The notes under the pieces: model-generated | The model's database searches: none | Told to the model about the DNA's origin: nothing | Seen by the model: only the letters and a program-made list of their open reading frames with translations | Position numbers and translations under genes: made by a program | Part shown: piece by piece, positions 29,094-36,710 of the stretch | How the letters are laid out: each line of letters opens with the position of its first letter | Position numbering within the stretch: position 1 is the first letter of the stretch | Source of the DNA: Pseudidiomarina homiensis | GTDB lineage: Bacteria; Pseudomonadota; Gammaproteobacteria; Enterobacterales; Alteromonadaceae | DNA length: 64,000 nucleotides | Direction of reading: 5' to 3' | Assembly (NCBI RefSeq): GCF_003987225.1 | Contig: NZ_PIPX01000001.1 | Span: 1,302,001 to 1,366,000 of the forward strand

Positions 29094-29378
29094 TTAGTGG
29101 CCTATCACGTCTTCGGTGAATAGGTACTCTTTCAATTCTTCGTCAAACTTTTTATCACGCCGGCGGATCCACTCCAACGTCATCGCCGCATGCTCTTTTT
29201 CTTCATCACGATTGTGAATCAGAATTTTGCGCAGCTCGTCGTCTTTGCAGACGTCAATGCGTTGATTGTACCAATCCACGGCTTCCAATTCTTCCATGAG
29301 GGAAATGATGGCACGATGCATGTCGCGGGTTTCATCCGACAACAGTTCGTAGGGCTCATGATAACCTTCGTTTGCCAT
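29094..29378 (-). CDS. Encapsulated-ferritin-family (EncFtn-like) protein, stand-alone
   Basis: It has 94 residues from the ATG at 29376-29378 (MANEGYHEPYELL), with GGAGCGAG upstream. It matches the EncFtn family remembered from Rhodospirillum rubrum over its length: HRAIISLMEELEAVDWYNQR and HNRDEEKEHAAMTLEW. The ferroxidase residues correspond to E30, E60 and H63. EncFtn assembles as a ring-shaped decamer, oxidises Fe(II), and normally passes iron into an encapsulin shell. Here the protein ends ...LFTEDVIGH, without the C-terminal shell-targeting tail, and no encapsulin gene is in the window. The family call is confident; activity is inferred. Confidence 0.85.
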   Translation of the reverse strand: MANEGYHEPYELLSDETRDMHRAIISLMEELEAVDWYNQRIDVCKDDELRKILIHNRDEEKEHAAMTLEWIRRRDKKFDEELKEYLFTEDVIGH

Positions 29379-29467
29379 AACTCGCTCCTTTCTTTTGTTA
29401 AAAAGTCTTTCGGCGAAGTACCTCTTTACCTTACGGGATGCGCCGGAGTTGTACAACTGGAATGATG

Positions 29468-29558
29468 GGTAGCCCGTGGTTCTACCACGGGGAGTGTCGA
29501 ATTCAATAAATATGGCGGAAACGTCAGATTGGACCCGTAGTAGAACTACGGGCTACTA
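29468..29558. repeat. BIME 5, type A spacer inverted, one arm-compensated REP
   Basis: Core at 29473-29491 is the standard form. The facing core at 29534-29552 reads CCCGTAGTAGAACTACGGG, with both arms changed so that the stem stays paired. It lies between the lpd terminator and the ferritin-like gene. Confidence 0.9.
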
Positions 29559-29564
29559 CGCATA

Positions 29565-29599
29565 CAAAAACACCGCGAGGCCGAGGCGTCGCGGTGTTC
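29565..29599 (-). terminator. Terminator of the pdhR-aceE-aceF-lpd operon
   Basis: Minus-strand stem AACACCGCGA/TCGCGGTGTT (29589-29598 with 29569-29578) followed by a short T run, just after the lpd stop. Confidence 0.88.
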
Positions 29600-29620
29600 G
29601 TTTAACCAACGTGGGATTGG

Positions 29621-31048
29621 TTATTTTTTCTTCGCTTTTTTGTTCGGGAGGTCGGTGATCGAGCCTTCGAACACTTCGGCGGCCAAGCCTACAGATTCGT
29701 GTAGGGTTGGGTGCGCATGAATGGTCAAAGCGATGTCTTCAGCGTCACAACCCATTTCGATGGCCAAGCAGACTTCACCGAGCAATTCGCCAGCGTTTGA
29801 GCCGACCATTGCACCACCGATGATGCGGTTGTTCTTGTCGAACAACAACTTGGTCATGCCGTCGGTTGCGCCTTGCGCGATCGCGCGGCCTGAAGCTGAC
29901 CATGGGAACACAGCTGCTTCGTACTCGATGCCTTGTTCTTTGGCTTCTTTCTCGGTCAAACCTGCCCATGCAACTTCTGGGTCAGTGTAGGCAATCGAAG
30001 GAATCACTTTCGGATCGAAATAGTGCTTCTTACCGGCAATCACTTCAGCAGCAACGTGGCCTTCGTGTACCGCTTTGTGCGCTAGCATTGGTTGGCCAAC
30101 CAAGTCACCGATAGCGAAGATGTTCTTCACGTTGGTGCGCATTTGCTTGTCAACTTCAATGAAGCCACGGTCAGAAACGTTCACGCCAGCTTTGTCTGCG
30201 CCAACCTTGCCACCGTTCGGAGCACGGCCTACGGCAACCAACACTGCGTCATATTTGACTGGCTTGTCAGGCGCGTTGTCACCTTCGAAAGTCACGTAAA
30301 TACCGTCTTTCTTCGCTTCAACTTTCGCGGCTTTAGTGTTCAACATGATGTTGTCGAACTTGCCTTTGATGCTCTTCATGAACGGCTTGATGATGTCTTT
30401 ATCGGCTGGTGGAATCAATTGGTCGGTCATTTCCACAACGTCGATCTTCGAACCTAGCGCGCTGTACACACAACCCATTTCGAGACCGATGATGCCGCCG
30501 CCCAAAATCAACATGCGGTCAGGGACAAAACGCAGTTCAAGTGCTGCAGTCGAGTCCCATACGCGCTCGTCGTCATGCGGTACGAAAGGCAGTTTGATCG
30601 ATTGTGAGCCAGCCGCGATGATGGCGTGCTCAAAGTTGATCACGGTTTCGTTGCCGTCGCTGTCTTTCACTTTCAGCTGCTTGTCGCTGGCGAATTCGCC
30701 GTTACCGGTAACGACTTTCACTTTGCGCATTTTTGACATCTGACCAAGACCACCGGTCAATTGGCCGATAACTTTTTCTTTGTGCTTACGAATTTTATCG
30801 AGGTCGATTTTTGGCTCGCCAAAAGCGACGCCTTCGTCAGCCATGTGCTTCGCATCTTCAATGTGCTTGGCAAGGTGCAACAAGGCTTTTGATGGGATAC
30901 AGCCAACGTTCAAACAAACACCGCCAAGGGTGCTGTAACGTTCAACCAATACGGTTTCCAAACCTAAGTCAGCGGCACGGAAGGCTGCTGAGTAACCACC
31001 AGGGCCTGCACCGAGTACGACCACTTGGGCATTCATTTCTTTGCTCAT
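29621..31048 (-). CDS. lpdA: Dihydrolipoamide dehydrogenase (E3)
   Basis: FAD enzyme that reoxidises lipoyl groups of pyruvate and 2-oxoglutarate dehydrogenases. It has 475 residues. The FAD site GAGPGGYSAAFRAADLG is at the N-terminus, the redox disulfide is in GGVCLNVGCIPSK, the NAD site is GGGIIGLEMG, and the C-terminal catalytic His-Glu is in HAHPTLHES. It is the last gene of the operon, 89 bp after aceF, and is closed by a terminator. Being the only lpd in view, it may serve several complexes. Confidence 0.98.
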   Translation of the reverse strand: MSKEMNAQVVVLGAGPGGYSAAFRAADLGLETVLVERYSTLGGVCLNVGCIPSKALLHLAKHIEDAKHMADEGVAFGEPKIDLDKIRKHKEKVIGQLTGGLGQMSKMRKVKVVTGNGEFASDKQLKVKDSDGNETVINFEHAIIAAGSQSIKLPFVPHDDERVWDSTAALELRFVPDRMLILGGGIIGLEMGCVYSALGSKIDVVEMTDQLIPPADKDIIKPFMKSIKGKFDNIMLNTKAAKVEAKKDGIYVTFEGDNAPDKPVKYDAVLVAVGRAPNGGKVGADKAGVNVSDRGFIEVDKQMRTNVKNIFAIGDLVGQPMLAHKAVHEGHVAAEVIAGKKHYFDPKVIPSIAYTDPEVAWAGLTEKEAKEQGIEYEAAVFPWSASGRAIAQGATDGMTKLLFDKNNRIIGGAMVGSNAGELLGEVCLAIEMGCDAEDIALTIHAHPTLHESVGLAAEVFEGSITDLPNKKAKKK

Positions 31049-31137
31049 GACGACCTCTTACTTTCGTAGAATTTCGTTGAATTCGGTTAACTTTCGCGCG
31101 GGGCGGATTATAACAGCCCCAGCGCGATTTGTTTAAT

Positions 31138-32913
31138 TTATAGAACCAGCTTGCGAATATCTGACAATACGTTGCACAGATACACACTAAAGCGCGCAGC
31201 AACCGCACCGTCAATGACACGATGGTCGTAAGACAGGCTGGTCGGCAGCATTAAGCGTGGCTCAAAATCTTTGCCATTCCATTTCGGTTTCATTTCACTT
31301 TTTGACACACCGAGAATAGCAACGTCAGGGGCGTTAACGATTGGCGTAAATGCCGTACCGCCGATGCCACCAAGACTAGAGATTGAGAAACAACCGCCCT
31401 GCATGTCTTGTGCTTTCAGTTTGCCGTCACGCGCACGGGTGCTGACGTCGACCAACTCTTCTGACAATTCGTAAATGCCTTTTTTATCAACATCACGAAT
31501 GACTGGCACAACCAAGCCCCCAGGGGTGTCCACTGCGATACCGATATGAATGTATTTCTTCATGATCAGGTGCTCGCCGTCTTCGTGCAGTGACGAATTG
31601 AACACAGGGTATTCTTGCAGCGCTTTGGCGACGGCCTTCATGATGAACACCAATGGGGTGATCTTCACGCCGTCTTTTTTCTTCGCTTGTAGCTCGTTCT
31701 CTTGCTTACGGAATTTCTCGAGTTCAGTGATATCCGCTTCATCGAACTGCGTCACGTGTGGGATGGTTACCCAGTTGCGATGCAAGTTCGGGCCAGAAAT
31801 TTTCTGGATGCGGGTCATTGGCACTTCTTCGATCTCGCCAAACTTGCTGAAATCGACCTTCGGCGGTGCGATGACTTGTAAGCCACCGGCGCCTTGTGCA
31901 GTGCCAGCTGAAGCTGTTGCTTTCGGACGTGAAAGTTCGTATTTCACGTACTCTTGCACGTCTTCTTTCAAGATGCGCTCTTTGCGGCCCGAGCCTTTGA
32001 CTTGATTCAGGTCGACGCCGAATTCACGGGCCAGGCGGCGAACCGCTGGTGACGCGTAAGCGAGGCCTTCGGCTTTGCCCTTTTTGTCCAGCGGGTGATC
32101 CGGGACTGGTGGGGCTTTGCGTTCGCCGGAGGCGGTGACGCGGCCTTCGTCGGATTGGGCATCGGCGTTGTCATCAGATTTGCCCGTGGTAGAACCACGG
32201 GGTACATCGGTGTCGGTGGATGATCCCCCCGTGGTAGAACCACGGGGTTCGTCGGCGTCGGTGTCAGCCGATGAGGTGACTTCTAACGTGATGACGAGTG
32301 AGCCTTCGCTGACTTTGTCGCCGACGTTGACTTCCACGGACTTGACGGTGCCGGCTTCTGGCGACGGTACGTCCATGGTGGCTTTGTCGGTTTCGAGGGT
32401 GATCAGGCCGTCTTCTTTTTCGATGCTGTCGCCTTCGTTGACGAGCACTTCGATAACGTCGACTTCGCCGTCTTCACCGATGTCTGGGACTTTGACTTCG
32501 ATGGTTTTGGTTTCACCCGTGGTAGAACCACGGGCTACGTCGTCGGAATCGGCATCATCGTTGGCGTCGGATTCACCCGTGGTAGAACCACGGGGTACGT
32601 CGTCTTCGGCATCATCGTTGGTGTCGGATTCACCCGTGGTAGAACCACGGGGTACGTCGGCGTCAGCCGACGAGTCGGCGGCTTCGAGCATGGCGATGAG
32701 GTCGCCTTCGCTGATTTTGTCGCCAACGCTAACTTTGATTTCGCCCACGGTGCCGCCGAACGGTGCCGGGATGTCCATTGAGGCTTTGTCGCTTTCAACA
32801 GTGATCAAACCATCTTCGGCTTCAACGCTGTCGCCTTTGCTCACCAGAATTTCGATGACTTCGACTTCGTCGCCGCCGACATCGGGGGCGAGTACTTCTT
32901 TTAAATCTGCCAT
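31138..32913 (-). CDS. aceF: Pyruvate dehydrogenase E2 (dihydrolipoamide acetyltransferase) with REP-encoded linkers
   Basis: Core acetyltransferase of the pyruvate dehydrogenase complex, 591 residues. There are two lipoyl domains (about 1-78 and 134-212) with lipoyl lysines K43 in ESDKASMD and K177 in ETDKATMD; E. coli has three. The peripheral-subunit-binding domain is at about 286-324 (YASPAVRRLAREFGVDL). The catalytic domain runs from ~355 to the end, with H564 and D568 in SYDHRVIDG. The two linkers contain five repeats of the form V(P/A)RGSTTG(E) (residues 87-94, 106-113, 126-133, 222-229, 237-244), each encoded by a REP palindrome, separated by Asp/Ser/Asn-rich sequence instead of the usual Ala-Pro linker. 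aceE ends 21 bp upstream. Confidence 0.97.
   Translation of the reverse strand: MADLKEVLAPDVGGDEVEVIEILVSKGDSVEAEDGLITVESDKASMDIPAPFGGTVGEIKVSVGDKISEGDLIAMLEAADSSADADVPRGSTTGESDTNDDAEDDVPRGSTTGESDANDDADSDDVARGSTTGETKTIEVKVPDIGEDGEVDVIEVLVNEGDSIEKEDGLITLETDKATMDVPSPEAGTVKSVEVNVGDKVSEGSLVITLEVTSSADTDADEPRGSTTGGSSTDTDVPRGSTTGKSDDNADAQSDEGRVTASGERKAPPVPDHPLDKKGKAEGLAYASPAVRRLAREFGVDLNQVKGSGRKERILKEDVQEYVKYELSRPKATASAGTAQGAGGLQVIAPPKVDFSKFGEIEEVPMTRIQKISGPNLHRNWVTIPHVTQFDEADITELEKFRKQENELQAKKKDGVKITPLVFIMKAVAKALQEYPVFNSSLHEDGEHLIMKKYIHIGIAVDTPGGLVVPVIRDVDKKGIYELSEELVDVSTRARDGKLKAQDMQGGCFSISSLGGIGGTAFTPIVNAPDVAILGVSKSEMKPKWNGKDFEPRLMLPTSLSYDHRVIDGAVAARFSVYLCNVLSDIRKLVL
32180..32248. repeat. Two in-frame REP cores in the aceF lipoyl-2/PSBD linker
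   Basis: Cores at 32183-32201 and 32228-32246, same orientation, 45 bp (15 codons) apart. Read with aceF they encode VPRGSTTG and EPRGSTTG. The heads have drifted from GTAG to GTAC or GAAC, which avoids nothing in this frame but changes Ala to Pro. Confidence 0.93.
32513..32654. repeat. Three in-frame REP cores in the aceF lipoyl-1/lipoyl-2 linker
   Basis: Cores at 32516-32534, 32576-32594 and 32633-32651, same orientation, spaced 60 and 57 bp (20 and 19 codons). They encode [16 protein letters not shown] and VPRGSTTG. The intervening codons (ESDTNDD, ESDANDD) are themselves near-duplicates, indicating tandem duplication of a REP plus linker unit. Confidence 0.93.
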
Positions 32914-32934
32914 AGTCGTCTGCGCTCCCGTGGT

Positions 32935-35604
32935 TTATGCGTAAAGTGGATTGATTTTGTCAGCATCAATGCCGAAGTCTTTGATGGCTTGCGCCACCAC
33001 TTTCTTGTCGACATCGCCCGCTTTCGCCAACTCCGCAAGCGCCGCGACCACAATGTAGTCTGCACTTACTTCGAAATGACGACGCAAGTTTTCGCGGCTG
33101 TCTGAACGACCGAAGCCGTCCGTACCAAGCACACGATACGGCGTAGGTACCCACGCACGAATCTGATCCGCGTACTGCTTCATGTAATCCGTTGCCGCCA
33201 CCGTCGGGCCTTTGGCCTTTTCTAGTAACTTGGTCACGTAGGCAACTTTCTCTTTCTTGGTTGGATTCAGCATGTTGTAACGGTCAACGTCCAAGCCATC
33301 ACGTGCCAACTCGTTAAACGAGGTTGCACTGTAGACTTTCGAGGTAATCCCGTACTTGTCTGCCAACATCTCAGCCGCAGCACGCACTTGCTGCAAAATC
33401 GTACCTGAACCCAGCAGCTGAACTTCGCCCTTCGCACTCTTCGCTTTATGCGTCTCGAGCTCGTACATGCCTTTGATGATGCCCTCTTCGACACCCTCAG
33501 GCATTTCTGGCTGCTGGTAGTTCTCGTTCATCACCGTCAGGTAATAGAACACGTTTTCTTGCTCACCATACATACGACGCAAGCCGTCTTGCACAACCAC
33601 CGCCACTTCGTAACCGAAGGTTGGGTCATAAGTCACACAGTTCGGTACGGTGTTGAACAGTAAGTGGCTGCTGCCGTCTTGGTGCTGCAAACCTTCACCG
33701 TTCAGGGTCGTGCGGCCAGCGGTACCACCGACTAAGAAACCGCGCGCTTGGCTATCGCCAGCCGCCCACACCAAATCCCCCACACGTTGGAAACCAAACA
33801 TGGAGTAATAGATGTAGAACGGAATCATCGGTTCGTTGTTGGTCGAGTAGCTGGTCGCTGCGGCAACCCATGACGCCATAGCGCCAAGCTCGTTGATACC
33901 TTCTTGCAGTACCTGACCTTTCTTGTCTTCGCGATAGTAGGCCACTTGATCCGCATCTTGCGGCTCATATTTCTGGCCTTGGCTGGAGTAAATGCCCACT
34001 TGGCGGAATAAGCCTTCCATACCAAAGGTACGGGCCTCATCCGGAATAATCGGCACGATGCGCTGGCCGATTTTCTTGTCTTTCAGCAACGCCGTCAGCA
34101 CCCGTACAAAGGCCATGGTGGTCGAGATCTGACGATCTCCTGAGCCTTTCAACACGGCATCGAAGGCTTTCAACGCAGGCATTTCTAGCTCAACGTCGGT
34201 GTTTGCGCGACGCTTCGGCATGTAACCACCAAGGGCTTCACGACGCTCGCGCATGTATTTCATTTCTGGGCTGTCGTCCGGGAACTTGTAGAACGGAATG
34301 TCTTCAAGCTGGTCGTCTTTCACCGGAATATTGAAGCGGTCACGGAAATGTTTGATCGCTTCCATGTCCATCTTCTTCACCTGGTGGGCAATGTTTTTAC
34401 CTTCACCAGCCGCGCCCATGCCGTAACCTTTCACGGTCTTCGCCAAAATCACTTGTGGGCGACCTTTAGTGTTCACTGCTTTATGGTACGCCGCGTAAAC
34501 TTTCACTGGATCGTGACCACCACGGTTCAAACGCCAGATGTCTTCATCTGACAAGTTCGCCACCATCTCTTTGGTTTCTTCAGTCTTACCGAAGAAGTGT
34601 TCACGCGTGTACGCGCCGCCCTTGGCTTTGTAATTCTGGTACTCACCATCCACGCTGTCTTGCATGATTTGCGCCAGCTTGCCTTCGGTGTCGCGATACA
34701 GCAACGGATCCCAGTAGCGGCCCCAAATCACTTTGATCACTTCCCAGCCAGCGCCGCGGAAGGTGCCTTCCAGCTCTTGAATGATTTTGCCGTTACCACG
34801 GACCGGGCCATCCAAACGCTGCAAGTTACAGTTGACGATAAAGGTCAGGTTATCCAAGCCTTCACGGGTCGCAAGGCTAATCGCGCCCAATGTTTCTGGC
34901 TCATCCACCTCGCCGTCACCCAAGAATGCGTAAACGCGTTGGTTCGAGCAATCTTTAATGCCACGGTCAGTCAAATACTTCAGGTACCGCGCTTGGTAAA
35001 TCGCTTGGATCGGACCTAAGCCCATCGATACCGTTGGGAACTGCCAAAAATCAGGCATTAATTTCGGGTGCGGGTACGAGCTGATGCCCTTGCCGTCAAC
35101 TTCTTGACGGAAATTATCGAGCTGCTCTTCGCTAATGCGGCCTTCTAAATAAGCGCGCGCGTAGATACCCGGTGAGGCGTGACCTTGAATAAACAAGAAG
35201 TCACCGCCGTCTTGATCGGTCGGTGCGCGGAAGAAGTGGTTAAAGCCAATGTCGTACAGCATCGCTGACGACGCAAAGCTGGAAATATGACCGCCTAACT
35301 CGAGCTCTTTCTTCGAGGCGCGCAAGACCATCGCCAATGCGTTCCAACGAATCGCCGCACGTACCCGTGCTTCCATGCTCTGGTCGCCTGGCATGGTCGG
35401 CTCTTGGCTGGCTGGAATGGTGTTCAAGTACGCCGTGGTAGCGGCATAGGGCAGGTAAGCGCCGCTGCGGCGGGCTTTCTCAATCAGTGACTCCAACAGG
35501 TAATGGCCACGCTCAGGGCCATCTTCTTCCAACACGACTTCGAGGGCGTCGAGCCACTCGCGTGTTTCCTGTGGATCAAGATCGTCTTTCAAATGGTCAG
35601 TCAT
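32935..35604 (-). CDS. aceE: Pyruvate dehydrogenase E1, homodimeric type
   Basis: Thiamine-diphosphate enzyme that decarboxylates pyruvate and acetylates E2. It has 889 residues, as in E. coli AceE. The ThDP motif begins GDGEVDEPETLGAISLATRE and ends NCNLQ. The region TTMAFVRVLTALLKDK precedes the transketolase-like middle domain, and YRVLGTDGFGRSDSRENLRRHFEV is the conserved C-terminal domain. It is the second gene of the operon, 9 bp after pdhR. Confidence 0.98.
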   Translation of the reverse strand: MTDHLKDDLDPQETREWLDALEVVLEEDGPERGHYLLESLIEKARRSGAYLPYAATTAYLNTIPASQEPTMPGDQSMEARVRAAIRWNALAMVLRASKKELELGGHISSFASSAMLYDIGFNHFFRAPTDQDGGDFLFIQGHASPGIYARAYLEGRISEEQLDNFRQEVDGKGISSYPHPKLMPDFWQFPTVSMGLGPIQAIYQARYLKYLTDRGIKDCSNQRVYAFLGDGEVDEPETLGAISLATREGLDNLTFIVNCNLQRLDGPVRGNGKIIQELEGTFRGAGWEVIKVIWGRYWDPLLYRDTEGKLAQIMQDSVDGEYQNYKAKGGAYTREHFFGKTEETKEMVANLSDEDIWRLNRGGHDPVKVYAAYHKAVNTKGRPQVILAKTVKGYGMGAAGEGKNIAHQVKKMDMEAIKHFRDRFNIPVKDDQLEDIPFYKFPDDSPEMKYMRERREALGGYMPKRRANTDVELEMPALKAFDAVLKGSGDRQISTTMAFVRVLTALLKDKKIGQRIVPIIPDEARTFGMEGLFRQVGIYSSQGQKYEPQDADQVAYYREDKKGQVLQEGINELGAMASWVAAATSYSTNNEPMIPFYIYYSMFGFQRVGDLVWAAGDSQARGFLVGGTAGRTTLNGEGLQHQDGSSHLLFNTVPNCVTYDPTFGYEVAVVVQDGLRRMYGEQENVFYYLTVMNENYQQPEMPEGVEEGIIKGMYELETHKAKSAKGEVQLLGSGTILQQVRAAAEMLADKYGITSKVYSATSFNELARDGLDVDRYNMLNPTKKEKVAYVTKLLEKAKGPTVAATDYMKQYADQIRAWVPTPYRVLGTDGFGRSDSRENLRRHFEVSADYIVVAALAELAKAGDVDKKVVAQAIKDFGIDADKINPLYA

Positions 35605-35613
35605 ACTTTATCC

Positions 35614-36369
35614 TTACCCAGTTTGCGTTCGACGTAATGACCGCTGAATCCGCGACTGTTCACGGTTCGAGGCCAATAACGCGTGTTCAATATAGGCTAG
35701 CAGCTGATGGCAAGTTTCGCGTGCCTGCTCAGGGTCGCCAGCTTTAATGGCAGTCACAATGTGCTGCCGATGTTCATGAAGTTCCTGCATGACGCCCGGC
35801 TTATGTGCGAGGTCCTGCAAGTTTTGTTGAATATTTTTCTGTAACAGTGGCTGCATACTGCGCACTAAGTGTAAGAGGATCACATTATGCGATGCTTCGC
35901 AGATACGCAGGTTAAACTCGGTGAGCGCTTGCGCTTGTGCGGCGAGCTCCGTGCCGGGCTCTTGTTTGATGTCGGCAAAGGCCTGCTCGATGCGCGCTAA
36001 ATCATTTGGCGTGCCGCGCATGGCCGCATAATACGACGAGATACCTTCGAGCGCGTGACGAAACTCAAGCAGGTCGAACTGCGATTCAGGGTGCTGTGTG
36101 AGCAGTTCGAGCAGCGGTTCCGCCACGCGCTGCTGCATGTTATCGCAGACGTAAGTGCCACCGCCTTGACGTCGCTCAAGTAAACCGCGTGCTTCAAGTT
36201 TTTGAATGGCTTCGCGCAAGCTTGGCCGCGACACTGAAAATTGATGCGCAAGATCCCGCTCCGACGGCAATCGCGCGCCAGCTTCGAGAGTACCGTCGAC
36301 GATCATTGCTTCAATGCGTTGCATGATCACGTCAGACAGTTTTGTCGGTTGTATGCGGTCAAAAGCCAT
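35614..36369 (-). CDS. pdhR: Pyruvate dehydrogenase complex repressor PdhR
   Basis: GntR/FadR-family repressor released by pyruvate. It has 251 residues from the ATG at 36367-36369 (MAFDRIQPTKLSDVIMQRIE). An upstream in-frame extension exists but only translates a REP and is rejected. The winged HTH (about 10-75) contains LPSERDLAHQFSVSRPSLREAIQKLEARGLLERRQGGGTYV in two adjoining stretches, followed by the FCD effector domain (~90-235). It is the first gene of pdhR-aceEF-lpd. Its own operator is visible upstream at 36634-36648, with four REPs in between. Confidence 0.95.
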   Translation of the reverse strand: MAFDRIQPTKLSDVIMQRIEAMIVDGTLEAGARLPSERDLAHQFSVSRPSLREAIQKLEARGLLERRQGGGTYVCDNMQQRVAEPLLELLTQHPESQFDLLEFRHALEGISSYYAAMRGTPNDLARIEQAFADIKQEPGTELAAQAQALTEFNLRICEASHNVILLHLVRSMQPLLQKNIQQNLQDLAHKPGVMQELHEHRQHIVTAIKAGDPEQARETCHQLLAYIEHALLASNREQSRIQRSLRRTQTG

Positions 36370-36383
36370 CAAAAACCTTAAAT

Positions 36384-36406
36384 GCGATGTTCGCTGTTTG
36401 CGCTTC
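36384..36406. repeat. Accessory repeat beside the pdhR REP array
   Basis: GCGATGTTCGCTGTTTGCGC, a member of the family seen at 1531, 16277 and 29012, 15 bp upstream of the pdhR start codon. Confidence 0.55.
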
Positions 36407-36408
36407 GT

Positions 36409-36628
36409 GGTACCCCGTGGTTCTACCAAGGGTCCAACCACACGTTTCGACCATGCCCGTTCAATTCAACGCTAGTAGCCCGTGGTTCTACCACGGGTCA
36501 CACCACACGTTTCGACCATGCCCGTTCAATTCAACGCTTGTAGCCCGTGGTTCTACCACGGGTCACACCTCACGTTTCGGCCATGCCCGTTCAATTCAAC
36601 ACCCCCCGTGGTAGAACCACGGGCTACT
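36409..36628. repeat. Tandem REP array in the pdhR operon leader (3 direct + 1 inverted)
   Basis: Cores at 36414-36432 (one arm mismatch), 36479-36497, 36544-36562 and, inverted, 36605-36623. The first three are 65-bp direct repeats with nearly identical type A spacers (ACGTTTCGACCATGCCCGTT). The array occupies most of the 341-bp gap 36370-36710; the promoter and operator lie at its upstream edge, so the array should be in the 5' leader of the mRNA. Confidence 0.92.
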
Positions 36629-36633
36629 GGGTC

Positions 36634-36648
36634 ATTGGTCTTACCAAA
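36634..36648 (-). promoter_or_regulatory. PdhR operator
   Basis: ATTGGTCTTACCAAA contains the perfect palindrome TTGGT-CTT-ACCAA, matching the PdhR consensus TTGGT-N3-ACCAA known from E. coli. It is centred about 13 bp downstream of the predicted start site, the arrangement expected for autorepression. Confidence 0.85.
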
Positions 36649-36660
36649 AGCAATGCGGGC

Positions 36661-36689
36661 ATTTTAGACCAAATGACGGCACAACCCAA
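36661..36689 (-). promoter_or_regulatory. Predicted promoter of pdhR-aceE-aceF-lpd
   Basis: Minus strand -35 TTGGGT (36684-36689), 17-bp spacer, -10 TAAAAT (36661-36666); start expected near 36654. This gives an untranslated leader of roughly 285 nt containing the REP array. Confidence 0.6.
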
Positions 36690-36710
36690 ACTTTTCTTGG
36701 CTTTTCTTAA

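Noticed and set aside
29379-29456. Longer start for the ferritin-like protein
   Set aside because: The extension is basic and non-homologous and would include the ribosome-binding site GGAGCGAG in the coding region.
32007-32944. Long open frames antisense to aceF
   Set aside because: They arise because the Asp/Ser-rich, repeat-rich aceF sequence has few stops in other frames; no homology or ribosome-binding site supports them.
36370-36441. N-terminal extension of PdhR (MVGPLVEPRGTTK...)
   Set aside because: It is an in-frame translation of a REP and leader; homology starts at MAFDRIQPTK and the extension shows no conserved residues.
36409-36628. Regularly spaced palindromes resembling a CRISPR array
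   Set aside because: The intervening segments are nearly identical to each other, not unique spacers, the last copy is inverted, and no cas gene is nearby. It is a REP tandem array.
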